Positions 1 through 12,600 of a stretch of 64,000 bases of DNA are shown here, piece after piece. The notes under the pieces are model-generated. The model worked only from the letters and a program-made list of their open reading frames with translations. It was not told where the DNA came from and ran no database searches. The translations under genes and the position numbers were made by a program. The DNA lies in assembly GCA_037126765.1 (NCBI GenBank), contig JBBCBC010000019.1, positions 32,386,222-32,450,221 on the forward strand. Direction: 5' to 3'. The stretch is from Stenogyne calaminthoides (Eukaryota; Streptophyta; Magnoliopsida; Lamiales; Lamiaceae). How positions within the stretch are numbered: the first letter of the stretch is position 1; each line of letters begins with the position of its first letter.

Positions 1-144
1 TAATTGATTTTTTCTTTTTCTACACTTGTCCATTTATTTGGGTTGAGTTAGTTCTTTTGTTTAGAGGTGTTAGCTTGTTGTTGCTCCGTACTCTTATTTT
101 ATACTTATTAAAGTTAACTCCTCTATTTAAAAAAAAAAGAGAAT

Positions 145-377
145 AGGTCTATATAACATTGTTGTTTGTATTTACTACTTTTTGTATGTGCTAAAAATAG
201 ACATTGATTTTTTCTTTTCAGCTTTCAAGAATGAATATAATTGAACAAAAAAAAAAACAGGTTTATATAACATTGTTGTTTGTATTTACTATTTTTAGTG
301 TGTGCTAAAAATAGGCATCCTTATTTCTGTTGTTGGTTTTTTCTTTTCAGCTTTCAAAAATGAATATAACTGAACAA
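145..377. repeat. Direct duplication, two ~105-bp units
   Basis: A unit beginning AGGTYTATATAACATTG and ending in AATATAAYTGAAC occurs at about 145-245 and again at 259-377. The second copy carries a ~17-bp extra piece. Both copies contain TTTTTTCTTTTCAGCTTTCAA. No coding potential is visible. Confidence 0.8.
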
Positions 378-1640
378 TGAGAGATTTTATTTTTAGATAA
401 ACATCAGAGAAAAATAAAAGTGTGATTTAATATAAAAAACTATAATTATTACAATTGATGTGAGTAGGGGAGGATTTACTCACACACACTGTTTTTTTTT
501 AATATCATATATATATATATATATATATTAAATATTTTAAAATTCTAAAAAGAGTAATTAAGTTTTGGTAAGACTTGATCACTATAAAATTTACATCATT
601 ACATTTATAAATTAATATCATATCACTTACTAATTTATATCATTTTTATTATAAACTAATATCATATAATTTAATGTTATAGGTATTGGTTTATAAAATT
701 AATGATATTATTTTATAAATGTAATAATATTTATTAACAAATTTCACAAAAGAGTTTGTGTTCTAAAAATATTTGTTGAACAAAATATTTTCAAGTGTTT
801 TTTTATCATAGTTTACTGGTGCATTTGAAATAAAATAAATCGTCTTATTTATGTTCATCAGTTTATATTACTATATATTTATAAATTTTATTTGATTTGA
901 GCCCTTTGTGAGCGATTTTTTTTTTTTAAGTAATACTTTAAAAATATATTTTTATAAATTTGGTTTTGAATTTAAAAAGAGAGTCAACCGACTCACCTCT
1001 GTTGTAGGAGTGTGAAGCTTTTCAATATATAGGAACTATGTATTATCCACATGATGGTGTGTTTTATATACAATCTATAAAAGTGTAGCATGTTGGATGG
1101 TTTACTCTTGAAAGATGTGTGCTAAACTAGAAAATAAAATAATATTAAACTATAATCCAATTTGGGGTGTGGCTTACAAAACTATTCATGAGTCACACGC
1201 ACACACACACTATATGCTATCTTGTGATTGACCATGTTTTAATAAATCAACTTTGTTATCTTACGTCTTGTGGCTTAGCCGGAGAAAAATCCTGAGCCCG
1301 GTCCTGGATGGGAGATGCATATTAGAAATAGTAGATCTCCCGTGAACCCGAGTTCACCTGAACTTTATCATTGTTATGCATAAATACTATCAATGTTATG
1401 TTTATGAACTATTATTGTTTGAAAAATAAGAAATAAAATTTATCGTAACTTGAGTTCACACAAGTTTTTGTCTATTAAAAAGCGAGAGAGCGATTGGATA
1501 ATGATTTTTGTTTTTTTTTTAATATTAATATGATGAAATTGAGTTGTGCTATTTTGATTGGATAAACAATCATAAAGAAGATTGGATGATACAATGTACA
1601 TCCTAAGATAAGAACTAATTAAAAGAAAGTCTCAACAATA
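378..1640. other. AT-rich intergenic DNA, no gene seen
   Basis: There is no open frame or gene signature. Simple repeats are present: an (AT)n tract at about 506-529 and a CA-rich tract at about 1194-1210. The base composition is typical of plant intergenic DNA. Confidence 0.6.
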
Positions 1641-1872
1641 GCAACAATGTTGTCATGTACATGGATAGAAAAAAAAGTAGAAACACATGAAAGAACAAAA
1701 TTAGCCAAACGATGGGCAACAAGTTTTCCAGTTCGCCTAGTCCAGGCAAATGTAACTCCATAGAGCTCAGCATGTATCACCGGCCCACATAGCTCAGATC
1801 CTTTCTCGAACGTGCCAACGCATAAATAATAGTATGAGCATCATAATCAACCTCCACATCCCTTATCCCACG
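1641..1872 (-). pseudogene. RNase H-type (RVT_3) remnant, C-terminal part
   Basis: Read on the minus strand, this gives DVEVDYDAHTIIYALA, then after a frame break a segment ending TRRTGKLVAHRLANFVL. These match the second half of the plant RNase H-like RVT_3 domain found at the end of LINEs and in derived plant genes: V-E-x-D-x-x-x-v-I, then F-x-W-x-R-R-x-x-N/K-x-x-A-H-x-L-A. At least one frame break lies near 1785. It continues the fragment at 5967-6190; the two are separated by the hAT/Helitron insertion, and the target duplication ATCCCAC marks the join. The fold is recognised from its motifs; the origin from a LINE is inferred. Confidence 0.65.
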
Positions 1873-2634
1873 TAGGGGTGGAAAATTTATCAAAAATACC
1901 GATATACCGGCTTATCGTACCGAAAATCTTATTATATAATAGGAAAATTGCACCTCACAAGCTTTTGACAAGTGGCATGTGTCTTCTCTTGACACGTGTT
2001 AAAAATTTGATATGTCATGAAAATGAAGTGTTTTTTTATGAAAAATAAAGTGTGTTTGATTTTAGGTATTTATTGTCCGCAGAAACGCCTTTTTTGTTCA
2101 CTTTCCTCGCATTTCTAAGTCATAATGTAAAATTGTCTCTCTGATTTCCCAATACACTTCTCTACATCAAAGCAACCTCCTCCTCGAACGGTCACAGGTA
2201 GAGATGGTGGATAGATGGTTGCGGAGTTGCTGCCGAGAAACTGCACGAATTGCTTTTAAATGTGGTTGATTGTTGGATAATTTACGCAGATACGGATTAA
2301 GCATGGGATCGACGACATAGGCTGGTAATTCATATGAAATTCAGGTACAAATCTAGCCATATTTCTTATGGCAAATTTTTTTTAATTGTATTTATTTATT
2401 TTATCAAAGTTACGTTTTTCATGATGCTTTGAATAAGAAATTTTGCCAACGGAGCAAAGAGATGGCTTGCTCAAGCGTAGTCAATCCATCTCCGGCAAGC
2501 GCCAGCGCAAGCTGCTCAAAAAATGGTTCAGGGTTTGTAATTTTTGTGTACGTATATTTGTATGAACACTCTACGGTTTGTAGATTTGGTTTATTTTGAT
2601 TGAAGTACTGTTAATGTGAAAACAATACCAAAAG

Positions 2635-2691
2635 GAGGCAGTGCAAAAGGGCTTAATCACAATGGAAGATGTAGAGATGGCTCTTGCTAAT
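2635..2691 (+). pseudogene. Exon-like segment inside the Helitron
   Basis: An AG acceptor-like site is followed by an open stretch reading EAVQKGLITMEDVEMALAN and then a GT donor-like site at AATG|GTATTA. A second short open stretch begins ATGGCTTGCTCAAGC at about 2464. Helitrons often carry host exon fragments. I do not recognise the parent gene, and chance cannot be excluded for so short a segment. Confidence 0.3.
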
Positions 2692-5325
2692 GGTATTATT
2701 TATTTATTTGTTTAGAAAGTATCATATCGAATAATTAAGCATTTGGATTGATTTAGCCATTGTATCATTAACTACATAGATTTTTTATTCGTCCAATTTG
2801 CCAATTTACTGGTTATGTACTTAAATTATTGCAAGGTTATACTGTTCTGTTCATAGGTTCATATAAATTTAGAATTGGAAATATGTTGGCTTATTATGGT
2901 AGCATTGCTCTCTTTGATTTTGTATATTAGTATGATGTAATTTTAGTTCATTTTCTGGATGCAGAAATTTATTTTTATATTGTGAGGCCTTCCTATTTTT
3001 TGAAGTAAATTGACACTTCTAAGCTGATTATTGTTTTATTTTGGATATCTTGAGAACATGTCTTTGACCATGATGAAATACATAGTTTAATGGGATTCAT
3101 GTTACCGAAATGTATAGTTTTTTGATGTACTTAATGTGATTTTGTGGTGATTTAAAACTTTGTCCTTTTGTGGGATTCAGAGACGTCGCAAGAAGCCAGC
3201 AAGTCTACTGTTAAATTTCTAATGAAGAAGAGTTCAAATATACTCTTATCGATACATTAAGATTGCTATTTACATATCCTGCTTCAGGCTCTTAACATCC
3301 TGCATTGTTGTAAAGGGAGATTGGACAAAACATCAAAGCTATTAGAGAATACCTTCATTTTTTAGTAACTAGCCACATAATAAGCTTTGATGGTGCAGGT
3401 AAAATCTAAGTTTGTGATAATTATGTATGAAAGAATTAGTACCTTATATATTAAATTAAGTTAAATGCAGGTTGTTCCCGGTTACTACTTTTATGGTAAG
3501 GAGATGCAATTGTCAAGCGTTATCCTTCACATGTTGTAGGTGAGTATGATTTTCTCTTTTCTCTCCTTGGTGCTTCATAATTTCACATGGAATATGATGA
3601 TGATGGTATGCAATGTTTATGGTCATTGCTTATATAGCATGTGCATCATGTGACAGGGGATATTATTATATTTTGTGTTGATTGTGTGAGAGTGATGAGA
3701 GAAGGGGAGGTATATGGTGCATCCTAATCTTTCAGCCACTTCGGAATGAGATATACTCTATTTATGTTCTGAACTTTTTCAAAAAAAAGACTTCATGCAA
3801 CAATGATGGCAAAGCTTTGTTTAAGTTGAGTATATGAAAAAGAGAGCCAACTCAATTTATTTACTTAGTTGTAGCATGAACTTACAAGATTTTTGTTTTG
3901 AAAGCTGAAAGAGGTGAAAAAGACTATAAGAGCAATCATCAGGTATATGATTGATTCCATACATTCTCCCATATCATCTGTTTTTATAGAATAAAGATCT
4001 GCATCAATTGATTTGTAGATATCTGGTCTTGCATATTGTTTAGTAGATCTTCTTGGAGTGCATATTTGAAGTGCGTCGTATCTACTATGCTGCGACATGT
4101 AGTTTTAAATTTTAAGTGTCAAATTCTCAATTTTAATTGATACATTTTTTTCTTAAGTTTATGGAGTAAGTAATTGATATGTAACATGCATATGGCTTTT
4201 CGGATTCTTGCAACTTAATTGATACTTAATTGATCCATTATTAGTGAGTAATATAGTCTCGATTAATATCAATTCAGGGATTTTTTGTGAAACTCATTCA
4301 TTTCTTGGATTACATTTACATGTTTATATTCTCATCTGTTCGATTTTGTTGTCATTTGAATGGTAAATTGATTGGTGGATAAATTGATTCTGTGCTTATT
4401 TGGCATCTTGCTCTTGACATGCTGGATGATCAAATTCTCCGAGAACCAATGAGCTTAACTCAACTAGGCAGTTCTTGCATCTTGATCATATATTTCTTAT
4501 GTAGTTTAAGAGATTGATTTATGGAATTAGATATGAAGTATATATTTGATCTTAATTACTTATTTATTGATGGTTGTTGCTCCTCTGATCGCAGCCGACG
4601 CTCTAGTGAACAATAAGCGGCGAACCTTATATTGAAACGAAGATCACAAACTATGCTCGAGCACCATTAGAAAAGCTTTTGTTGTTCCGACTTTGGAGGA
4701 GCTGTATTCATTATTCAAAAATGAAACTAATGAGAATTGTTGAATCACTTCAAGGAGCCTGAATGTAATACAAGCTATAGATTATCAAATCAGAAGGAGC
4801 ATATTTTGTCAAATATGTGAAAATTGAATTAGTTACGAGTTCAAATAAAAAAAGAAATGATTGCAAGTTATGTTCGGGACTCATAAAGGTCAGAATGAAA
4901 TGGGACATGAAAATGTCATTGAATTTGCCGCAAAGCAAGCAAAATAAATTATTCAATGTAATTAATGAAAGAATTTTTGAATGAGCTAAATTGTTGGAGT
5001 AATTACAAGAATCAAGGGTAAAAGAAAGCTAATTAAATTGAGATGAGATTTTTCCTGATTGTTCTTCTTTTAAGGCTTAACATAATTTCTTTGATGTCTT
5101 GGGTAAGGAAATTTGCCTAACAGATATCTAGCTAGCTACAAAGATACATATAACAGGTATCTTATTGTTAAGAGATTAAGAAATAAACAATATGAATTGT
5201 AAAATTAAGTAAGAAATAAATAATAACTTGAAACTTTGAGGTATTATTCTATGTAATTTATAATTTTATCATCTCTTTGTAATGCTAAATATATAAATGC
5301 ATTCAAAAAAATATATATATAACAT

Positions 5326-5344
5326 GCCCGTGCATTGCACGGGC
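5326..5344 (+). promoter_or_regulatory. Helitron 3' terminal hairpin
   Basis: This is a palindrome with an 8-bp GC-rich stem, CCCGTGCA/TGCACGGG, seven bases before the CTAG terminus. It is the standard position of the Helitron rolling-circle termination hairpin. Confidence 0.85.
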
Positions 5345-5370
5345 AAAAAACTAGTATACTGAATTTACCG

Positions 5371-5445
5371 GAATTTTTGGTACGGTGTGGTACCGTGCCG
5401 GAATTTTCGGTACGGTGTGGTACCGTGCCGGAATTTTCAATACGG
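5371..5445. repeat. 30-bp tandem repeat in the hAT MITE
   Basis: Units 5371-5400 and 5401-5430 are nearly identical (GAATTTTYGGTACGGTGTGG followed by TACCGTGCCG). A third partial unit runs to about 5445. Open frames here with repeating peptides are artefacts of the repeat. Confidence 0.85.
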
Positions 5446-5966
5446 TAACGATATAAATTTTCAAAAGTCTTGTTATACCGGTATACCAAATATATATTGT
5501 TATACCGAAATATTTTTCGGTATACCGGTATACCGATACATTAGATATATACCGTACCATATTTAGAAAAATATATAATATATTTTATTTTTTTTAATTT
5601 AATTAATACATTGGATATATACCATACATTGAAAATTTATCATTTTATTTTGAATTGTCTCTGTGGGTTTCCTAATTCAAGCTGAAATTGGAATTCGTAG
5701 AATTTTTTTGAGTGTTCCCATAGTTAAAAAATCAATCTTTAAGGGAGATATATGTTGTTGAGAGATTATTATTCATAAAATATATTTTTTTTAAATAAAT
5801 AATCAAGGTATGAATGGTATACCGTTCATTCAATATGAAACGGTATACCGTTAATTTAGTATGTATCGAAAATTTCAGTATGGTACGGTACGGTATGAAT
5901 TTTCACATACCGTAAATTACAGTACGGTATACGGTATGACCGATACGGTACGATATACCACCCCTA

Positions 5967-6190
5967 ATCCCACAGTCCCGGACATACTGCATTCCCCCCA
6001 TAATAACGATCACTTAACACTACACCACTTGCCCCTCCGAATCACGGAAGCCTCCCCCGATACTAGCCCCACATCCAACCCTCACCAAAGCATCTCTATT
6101 AAGCTTCAATCGTTCGTCCCCTTTCCACACACTTCCACCTCCCACCCCCTCCCACAATCGGATGTTTTATTACAAATTAATCGTTTGGAC
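5967..6190 (-). pseudogene. RNase H-type (RVT_3) remnant, N-terminal part
   Basis: The minus-strand reading gives KLNRDALVRVGCGASIGGGF followed by RDSEGQVV. This is the start of the RVT_3 RNase H domain: K-L-N-x-D-A, a glycine-rich strand, then R-D-S-x-G. It is followed by an in-frame stop. The rest of the domain lies at 1641-1872, beyond the hAT/Helitron insertion. It is a decayed fragment, probably of LINE origin. Confidence 0.65.
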
Positions 6191-6229
6191 AATCCATTTG
6201 TCACTTTGTGCATGGTCGTTTAACATAAG

Positions 6230-6969
6230 ACACCTCTTAATTAAATGACGTCGTTTCATATTGCCGATCTTAATATATATACACACACATAATCTAAAGA
6301 TAATATAAAATTAAATATTAACTAATATTATATAATTATTCAAAGTTGAACTACTTAAATTATAAGTTTTTGATTGTCGGTGAGGAATTAATATGGAAAT
6401 AAGAAGAGGTACTCGAACTTAAACAAGTTGAATACCACTAAGATCAAGTTAGACTCTCTTGAAATTTTTAAGGTTTAAATATTAGCTCGAACTCGATTCA
6501 AACTCGAATACCAGAGCTTGAGCTCAGTTCAACTCTAAAATATTGAGTTCGATTTGTAGAAATTTATATAGAAAGATAAACGATTTTGATTCAAACTCCG
6601 TTGAAAGAACTTTTAACAAATTAACAAATCCAACTCGAGCTCAACTCGTAAATAACTTGTTAATGAGGTAAGCGAACTCGTGAAACTCATTAAAAAGACT
6701 TGTAAAAAGCTAAAACAAAAATACTATAAGCACTTCAAATAAAATAACAAGAAATAAAATAACAAGTCCATCCATAAATCTTTTTTTAAAACTAAACCTT
6801 TATTTTGAAAGCATTTTTTTTTTTAAATAACAATAAGAATTAAGTGTACAAATTCGTTTGCAAGCTTTTACATAAAAATGTTCGTGAACATGTTAGGTAA
6901 ACAATTCTATTTGGGAACAAATTTATGTTGGCGAGTTTTCAAATCTAATACCATTAAATTTGATAAGTC
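6230..6969. other. AT-rich DNA with CTCGA-rich repeat words
   Basis: There is no gene. From about 6380 to 6700 the sequence repeatedly uses words such as AACTCGAGCTCAACTCG and GAACTCGTGAAACTC. Similar words recur at 6970-7015, 22741-22795 and 58700-58990, which suggests one dispersed repeat family. Confidence 0.5.
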
Positions 6970-7015
6970 TATAGAACTTGACTTGGAGCTCGAGTTCGGC
7001 TCGTGAAATTTAAGA
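6970..7015 (+). repeat. Direct repeat flanking the foldback element, left copy
   Basis: TATAGAACTTGACTTGGAGC and onward to GGCTCGTGAAATTTAAGA is repeated in the same orientation at 22741-22795, directly beyond the other end of the foldback element. The right copy has an internal expansion of about 10 bp. Confidence 0.75.
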
Positions 7016-8034
7016 GATAAATTCAAATGGGATTAAATTTTTTGTAGTCCAGTAACTTATCATCATTTTGAAATTCGTCCCGATTGTTTTGACTTTTTGA
7101 TTTTGACCCTGTAAGTTTGTGAAAATTTTAAAATTAGACCTGTAAGTTTGTGGAAATTTTAAAATTGGTCCAGATCACCTATCCAGTCAATGCATATGTG
7201 ACATTTTATTTGACCTTTACTTACATATGACAATGTTGATTGAATTTTTATGTTAATGTGACATTATTTATTTTAATAATTTATTAAATTAGTAGGCAAA
7301 GAATAAAATTAAAAATTATCTATTCTTCAAATTATATTAGTGATATTTTTTTTATAAAAAATTATATTATTAAAAAAAATTGTAATTTTATTAATTTTAT
7401 AATATATTTAAATATCCCAAAATAAATTAAAATTTGTCAAATAATTGTAAAACTTAAATTAATTTTTTTGGAATACCTTAAAGTAAATTCAATAAAAAAA
7501 AACTTGTGATCATTATATTTGTAAAAATTAAAAACTTTAAGATTTTAATATAAATAAAATTAAAATAATAACAATTTTAAAAAGGAATTATACTATACAC
7601 TTTTTAAAATTAAATTTAAAATAATTGTTTAACGTTTTATTTTTATTTATTTATATTACAGCCTTAAAATCTTATAATTTTAATTTTTACAAATTTATCG
7701 ATCATAAGTTTTTTTTAACGAATTTACTTTAAAATATTTCAAATATTAAAATTTAATTTTTAAAATAATTTAACAAAATATAATTCACTTTAGGGTAATT
7801 AAAAGTTTTAATTAATATAATTATAAAATTATTTTTAATATTATAAATTTAAATACAAAAAATTAGGTAACATAATTTGAGAATATATTGAAATTTTTTA
7901 AAATATTCAAATTTTATAAATTTTTTTACTAATTTAATGAATTATTAAAACAAATAATGTCACATTAACATAAAAATTCAATGAATATTGACACATGTAA
8001 AAAAAAAGTCAAACAAAGTGTTACATGTTCATTG

Positions 8035-8039
8035 ACTAG
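8035..8039. repeat. Copia target-site duplication, left (ACTAG)
   Basis: ACTAG at 8035-8039 directly precedes the left LTR and is repeated at 22582-22586 directly after the right LTR. A 5-bp duplication is standard for LTR retrotransposons. Confidence 0.9.
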
Positions 8040-9591
8040 TGTAGGTCTTAATCAGGTTATGTGAGAAAGGTGTTTAGGGAGGGTGAATAGACCAAAAAAC
8101 TTTTCACAGATCAAAAGTGTGAGAGCAGATAGCCCGATCGAGCGCGAGTGAATCAGTTTGGTCCGATAACCAACTTATCGAACGCCGAAAAACAGATCGG
8201 TTCGGTAACTATCGATTAATGATGTGCGCGAAGCTTAAGTTTTACCGTGTGAAAACCGGTTTGTATAAATCGATTCCAAGTTTTATCTTTTTAATCGATG
8301 ACGTAAATATCGGGTCCGTCGGATCGTAAGCTTGGTGCTTATCGATCTTAACTAAGAATGTATGCGCTTTAAGATTGTGCAATGCGAGAGCGATTAATCA
8401 AAGCGTAAAAAGGCACACAAGATTTATAGTGGTTCTGACAAACCAAATCCTACGCCCACTCTTCCCTTTCACAAGGGGCACCAACTTAACCAACTTAACC
8501 GATGGACTTAGTTTAGTGTGTTAGTCCAACACAAGACACCAACAGATGTTTTAAGAGTTCTCACTCAACCGATCCGTAAATCAAGATTAGAAACCCCAGA
8601 TCGAATCTTGCTTAAACAACTTATCCTAACTTGGGGTTTGGGTAAGATTGTTGAGGTTCCAACTATGAAATCTTTCCTCGCTAGTACAAGCGACTCGATA
8701 GCTAGATGAAAAGATTTCTTGCTAAGAACTTATGGGATGAACACAATATAAAATAAGCTTGTTGTTGTGTTCTTCGTATGAAATCGACTATAGTTTGAGC
8801 TTCTTGATTATTTTGTTTGTCCAAGCATTTCGTGTTTGTTTCACAAGTGTGATCCCATATTTATAGACCTTGAAATCAAAGAGCCGTTGGAGAGCAATTT
8901 GAATTTCGTGCTATTTTAGGTAGACTTTGCGTGCTTGATGTGACGCGTTTTGAGAACGGCATGGCGAAAAAGCGTGAATGTGTATTTTATAGCCGTTTGA
9001 GAGAGCAACATCGAATCCCATGATATGTATCTCTCTGTTCATACGTGTCTCTTCCTTATTGGATGGAAGCCTTGCTTTGCGGTGTTGTTCCTCAACTAAG
9101 GTTGGTATTCTTCTTGTTTAGATCGCGGGGCGTATGATAAGATGAAACATCGTTTTCATCTTATCTTATGACCGTGATCAACCCGAATCGATCTACTGAT
9201 AGAGTCTTCTGGCGCTGTTGACTTAGCTTCAATTGGCCGACTAAGATGTAGGTCTTCGGGTCTTATCTTTGGAAGTCATCGATCTTCTAGTATTCGAGGT
9301 TTGAGCTTCATGACCTGTTGAGTTATCGACTAGATCGATTCGTCGATCTTAGATTACGGTTTTAACGTTACGGCACATCGGATATCGAACTTTCTTCGAT
9401 TCTTGGTCGACCTATACATATTGAGTTCCCCTCAATATGTGACCTATCTATTACATCAGTTTTTCTATACAATCATTATCAACTCGGTCTCCTATAGCAA
9501 AGATAATGTAAACATCGGTCCTAATGTGTCCGATCGGGTCCTATTACATGTGTTTTTGGAACTTTTCATCAAAACTATAAATTTCCCAACA
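8040..9591 (-). repeat. Copia LTR, left (3' LTR of the element)
   Basis: This 1,552-bp LTR starts TGTAGGTCTTAATC and ends ATAAATTTCCCAACA. It matches 21037-22581 over long identical blocks interrupted by short patches of mixed indels and substitutions. Because the element is on the minus strand, this copy is the downstream LTR. Confidence 0.9.
8859..8867 (-). promoter_or_regulatory. TATA-like box in the left LTR
   Basis: The minus-strand CTATAAATA lies in mid-LTR and is conserved in the other LTR at 21859-21867. It sits where a copia promoter would be expected. Confidence 0.5.
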
Positions 9592-9604
9592 ATTTCCTTT
9601 TTTG
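9592..9604 (-). other. Copia polypurine tract
   Basis: On the minus strand CAAAAAAGGAAAT abuts the TGTTGGG start of the 3' LTR. This purine-rich run directly upstream of the 3' LTR is the usual plus-strand primer of LTR elements. Confidence 0.75.
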
Positions 9605-12600
9605 ATGAAACCAAAACACCGAGAAAACAAAACAGTTGATAAGTATAGAAGCGTTTAAAAAAGCAAGTAATCGGAAGACAAAAGAGATTTTGTCTTGGGA
9701 TCGAAAAGATAAACTTTTCATTAGATATGTTGATTACATGTTACATCGTAAAAGTTTTTGAATTTAAAAAGCGGTGATCCCTAGACGTCTTCTTCGATTC
9801 TTCCTCCTTGGGCCAGATCCTTCCGCATTTCTCTTTGGTCTTGTGGAACGTTGAAAACTGATAGAGTTTCCATTTGACATCGCTTTATGCGCACTTGATC
9901 GCTTATATGCGATTTGCTCAAGATGTCAAAGTAGAATCTCTCAAATGCCCGGTCTGTCAAACGAGAGCCCATCTGCCTTCTTCGAGTATACTAACAGATC
10001 ATACTCTTGGCGAGATATCTTTACATTTATAAGCTTGGCCTCATTTTCCGGATACTTGAAAGTCCGGATATTTATACTCAGAACCGGGTTGAGGAACTCA
10101 TCATCCGGTGATTCTTCTTTTGGAACAAGATCAAGGACAAAGGCATCTAGAAGCCATTCACTTACGATCTTATTCCATTCCTCAAACCTCTTGGCGTGGC
10201 AGCTGTATTTTTTGGTATGATCTCGCCGACTCTTGGCTTGCAAATCGAGGTTCGGTGCGATTTTTCGGTCAATCCTTTCTTAGCCCTTGATTCGAACTTC
10301 CGTTTCAACCCTTACCTTGTGCGGTTTTTACGCCCTTCTTTCTTTCTTGATCATACGCTTTCTTTGGACAATCTTTACGGCTAGCTCCTTATCACCAGAT
10401 ATCGACTAGTCAGGCTTCCGGTGACTTTCCGGTCCGAAAGTAATCGGGTCCAGATTTTGATGTCCCAAAAAGACCAAAGCAGCCTTTCTTGCAATTGAGC
10501 TTTGTCCCCTGGGCCTTATCCGTATGAATCGATCTTCGATGTGTCGATTAGTTTCTCGGATCCTTCCTTTTTGGTTTGATCAAAAACGCATTGAGGTGGG
10601 AAGTCGAGACCCAAAGTTGACCGATAATGCTCGATTTAGATCTTTAGCGGATAATCACGAAGCTTGGCGTTGTTAGATTCTCGAGCAGTTTGTAATCACT
10701 CTGTCTTGGCGTTTCCATTGTAGCAGAGAGTGTCAAATCATTTTGTCAAATTTCTCTTCGATAACTCGAGCCTTTTTCTCGTTGGCGTCGAAAAGAAGAT
10801 TGATTTTGATCCTTTTGTTCGACTTGTCATCAATCGATTTTGTAAGCTCGGCAGAATATGGTGGTCGAGGATTGGGAGAACCGATCTCGATTGCTTCGAT
10901 TTGTTTGAGACTAATTTGTCTTTGATCGGTTAAGTACTCTCTCAATCTCTTCTTTCGGGAGAGATCTTTGAGACAAGATCGATCTCTGAAGTTGATCGAT
11001 GGTGATTTGAGATGTAGGAATTGGATCCATCACTTGATCAGTTGATTGTTTGTGCCTCCGGTGGTTGGTCGCGTGAAGCTGCAGCACCGGTTCCACTCTC
11101 ATCGGCTCTCTGCATTCTCCATTTCAACGTGCATTTTCGAGCTTGAAAGCGATCTCAAATTTTTTTTCTTCTTAAGCAATTCCAACTTCCCGGATGGATC
11201 GAGCTTTCACGATTTATGGGATATTAGCTCATTTGGTGATCCCACTTTGGCGGACTTCCTCATATCGAAGTCAAAATCTGCGAACTCATCCGCACCACCC
11301 ATCTGTTCAACAAGTAAGATAAGATCGAGAAGCTTTTTTAACTGAGATCTCTCGGTGAGGATCTCCATGACTTCTTCTCCGATAGCGGGATGGGCGACCG
11401 GTTGTGATATCGTCTCATCAATCTCGTTCAATTCTTAGTCGACCATTTTTCCCGGTGATGGTCTTTGTTGATCTGGATCTTGGGAATTATCTGTCCGTTA
11501 CATTTGGATGAGATGTGGAAGCTTACGGTTGTGCTTGAGTCGCGGAAGTTATACGATTGGTTCGACTGCGATTAGTGGTTACTTGTAGGAGTGGCGGTTA
11601 TGTCTGGTTCGGAGTTCATGAGCAGTGAACTAGCGGGGAGAGACATGCTTTCGGTGACCTTTTAGTCACGGCGGTGAATAAACGAGGTTGAGGAGAAGGA
11701 GATTTGCTCGGTTTGTGCTTCTACCTCGGATCGTTCTAGCGAGCCTCAAGGTTGAAAGCTTACTGTCGATTCTGTTCTTTGTTGCGCAGTCGATCTGATC
11801 GGCGCTTCTTTCTTCTTCGACTCATCTTCTAGTGCTAGAGTCATGGTAGCTTGTTTTGCTTTCTTTGGCCTCTTCTCCCGGGCCTTCACGATTTCGTTTC
11901 TTTTTCGTGGAGCAAGCCGGGTGTGGATGGATGGCTTCTTTGCTCTTTCCTTTCTTGAGTTTTTTGTTGGTGGGCTCCTTGTCATCGTCTGGTGGCCCAT
12001 ATATAAGCTGAAGTTGATGAAGGAAGGCATTGTAGGACTTCGATCCATTCTCGATTCCATTCCGCTTGGCGGTTTGTCCTTCAATATAAGCGCAACCTTG
12101 TTGAGATTCTTTGATTCTCTTTTTCGTAAAGACACACCTGGATTCATTGACTCCAAATTTTTTCGTGTTCTTGGAGCAAGATGGCTTTCGAGAAGCCGTG
12201 CCAATTGATGTTTCGAGCCCCATCAATTATTCTTTGCCATCTTTGTACATTTTGGTGATGTGAGCATGAAATTTAAATAAATTCCCATGATCGTTCTTGT
12301 GAGAATGTCAAACAACGATCTGTCTTTCTTTTGAGCATTGGCACGATGAATCCAACTTTTCGATGTTTTGTCCTCTCTTAAGAGCTCTCTCTGATTTCTT
12401 CGTCCTCATTCTCCCCGTAGTGTGCGGTGAGATTCGCCACTTTAAAATTTGAGCAGACCCAGTGATGTCCGCATTTGTCGATCGATTTTTCTTCTCCGAT
12501 TGATCGACGATATCGATTCGTCTCTCGGATTTTTCAGATCCACACTCAAATTTTGCAAGAATTGTAGTGCTTCATATCGCATCTTTGGATTGATTGTGAT

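Larger units (their letters stand above)
1927..5354 (+). mobile_element. Non-autonomous Helitron, 3.4 kb
   Basis: The 5' end is TCTTATTATATAATAGG, directly after an A-run. The 3' end has the hairpin GCCCGTGCATTGCACGGGC (5326-5344), a short A-run and CTAG (5351-5354), followed by a host T. That is the Helitron pattern: 5'-TC, 3' hairpin, CTRR, insertion between A and T. The flanks ...TACCGAAAA and TATACTGAATTTACCG rejoin as continuous hAT-MITE sequence. No Rep/helicase frame is visible. Exon-like stretches inside (2454-2530, 2635-2691) may be captured gene pieces. Confidence 0.85.
1873..5966. mobile_element. hAT-type MITE, interrupted by a Helitron
   Basis: Inverted termini TAGGGGTGG (1873-1881) and CCACCCCTA (5958-5966) resemble hAT ends. 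They are flanked by an 8-bp target duplication, ATCCCACG at 1865-1872 and ATCCCACA at 5967-5974, with one mismatch; 8 bp is the hAT length. The element body, 1873-1926 plus 5355-5966, is about 666 bp and rich in GGTATACCG and TACGGT inverted motifs. No transposase frame is present, so it is non-autonomous. It is split by the Helitron at 1927-5354. Confidence 0.8.

Noticed and set aside
5244..5560. Frames with repeating TENSGTVPHR-like peptides
   Set aside because: They come from the 30-bp tandem repeat in the hAT MITE.
5861..6223. 120-residue plus-strand frame
   Set aside because: It starts inside the hAT MITE and crosses its end and target duplication into the antisense of the RVT_3 remnant, so it is a chance frame.
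11843..12208. Plus-strand 121-residue hydrophobic frame in the copia element
   Set aside because: It is the complement of a lysine-rich minus-strand reading (12226-11746); Lys/Glu codons give Phe/Leu on the opposite strand. The element is transcribed from the minus strand.
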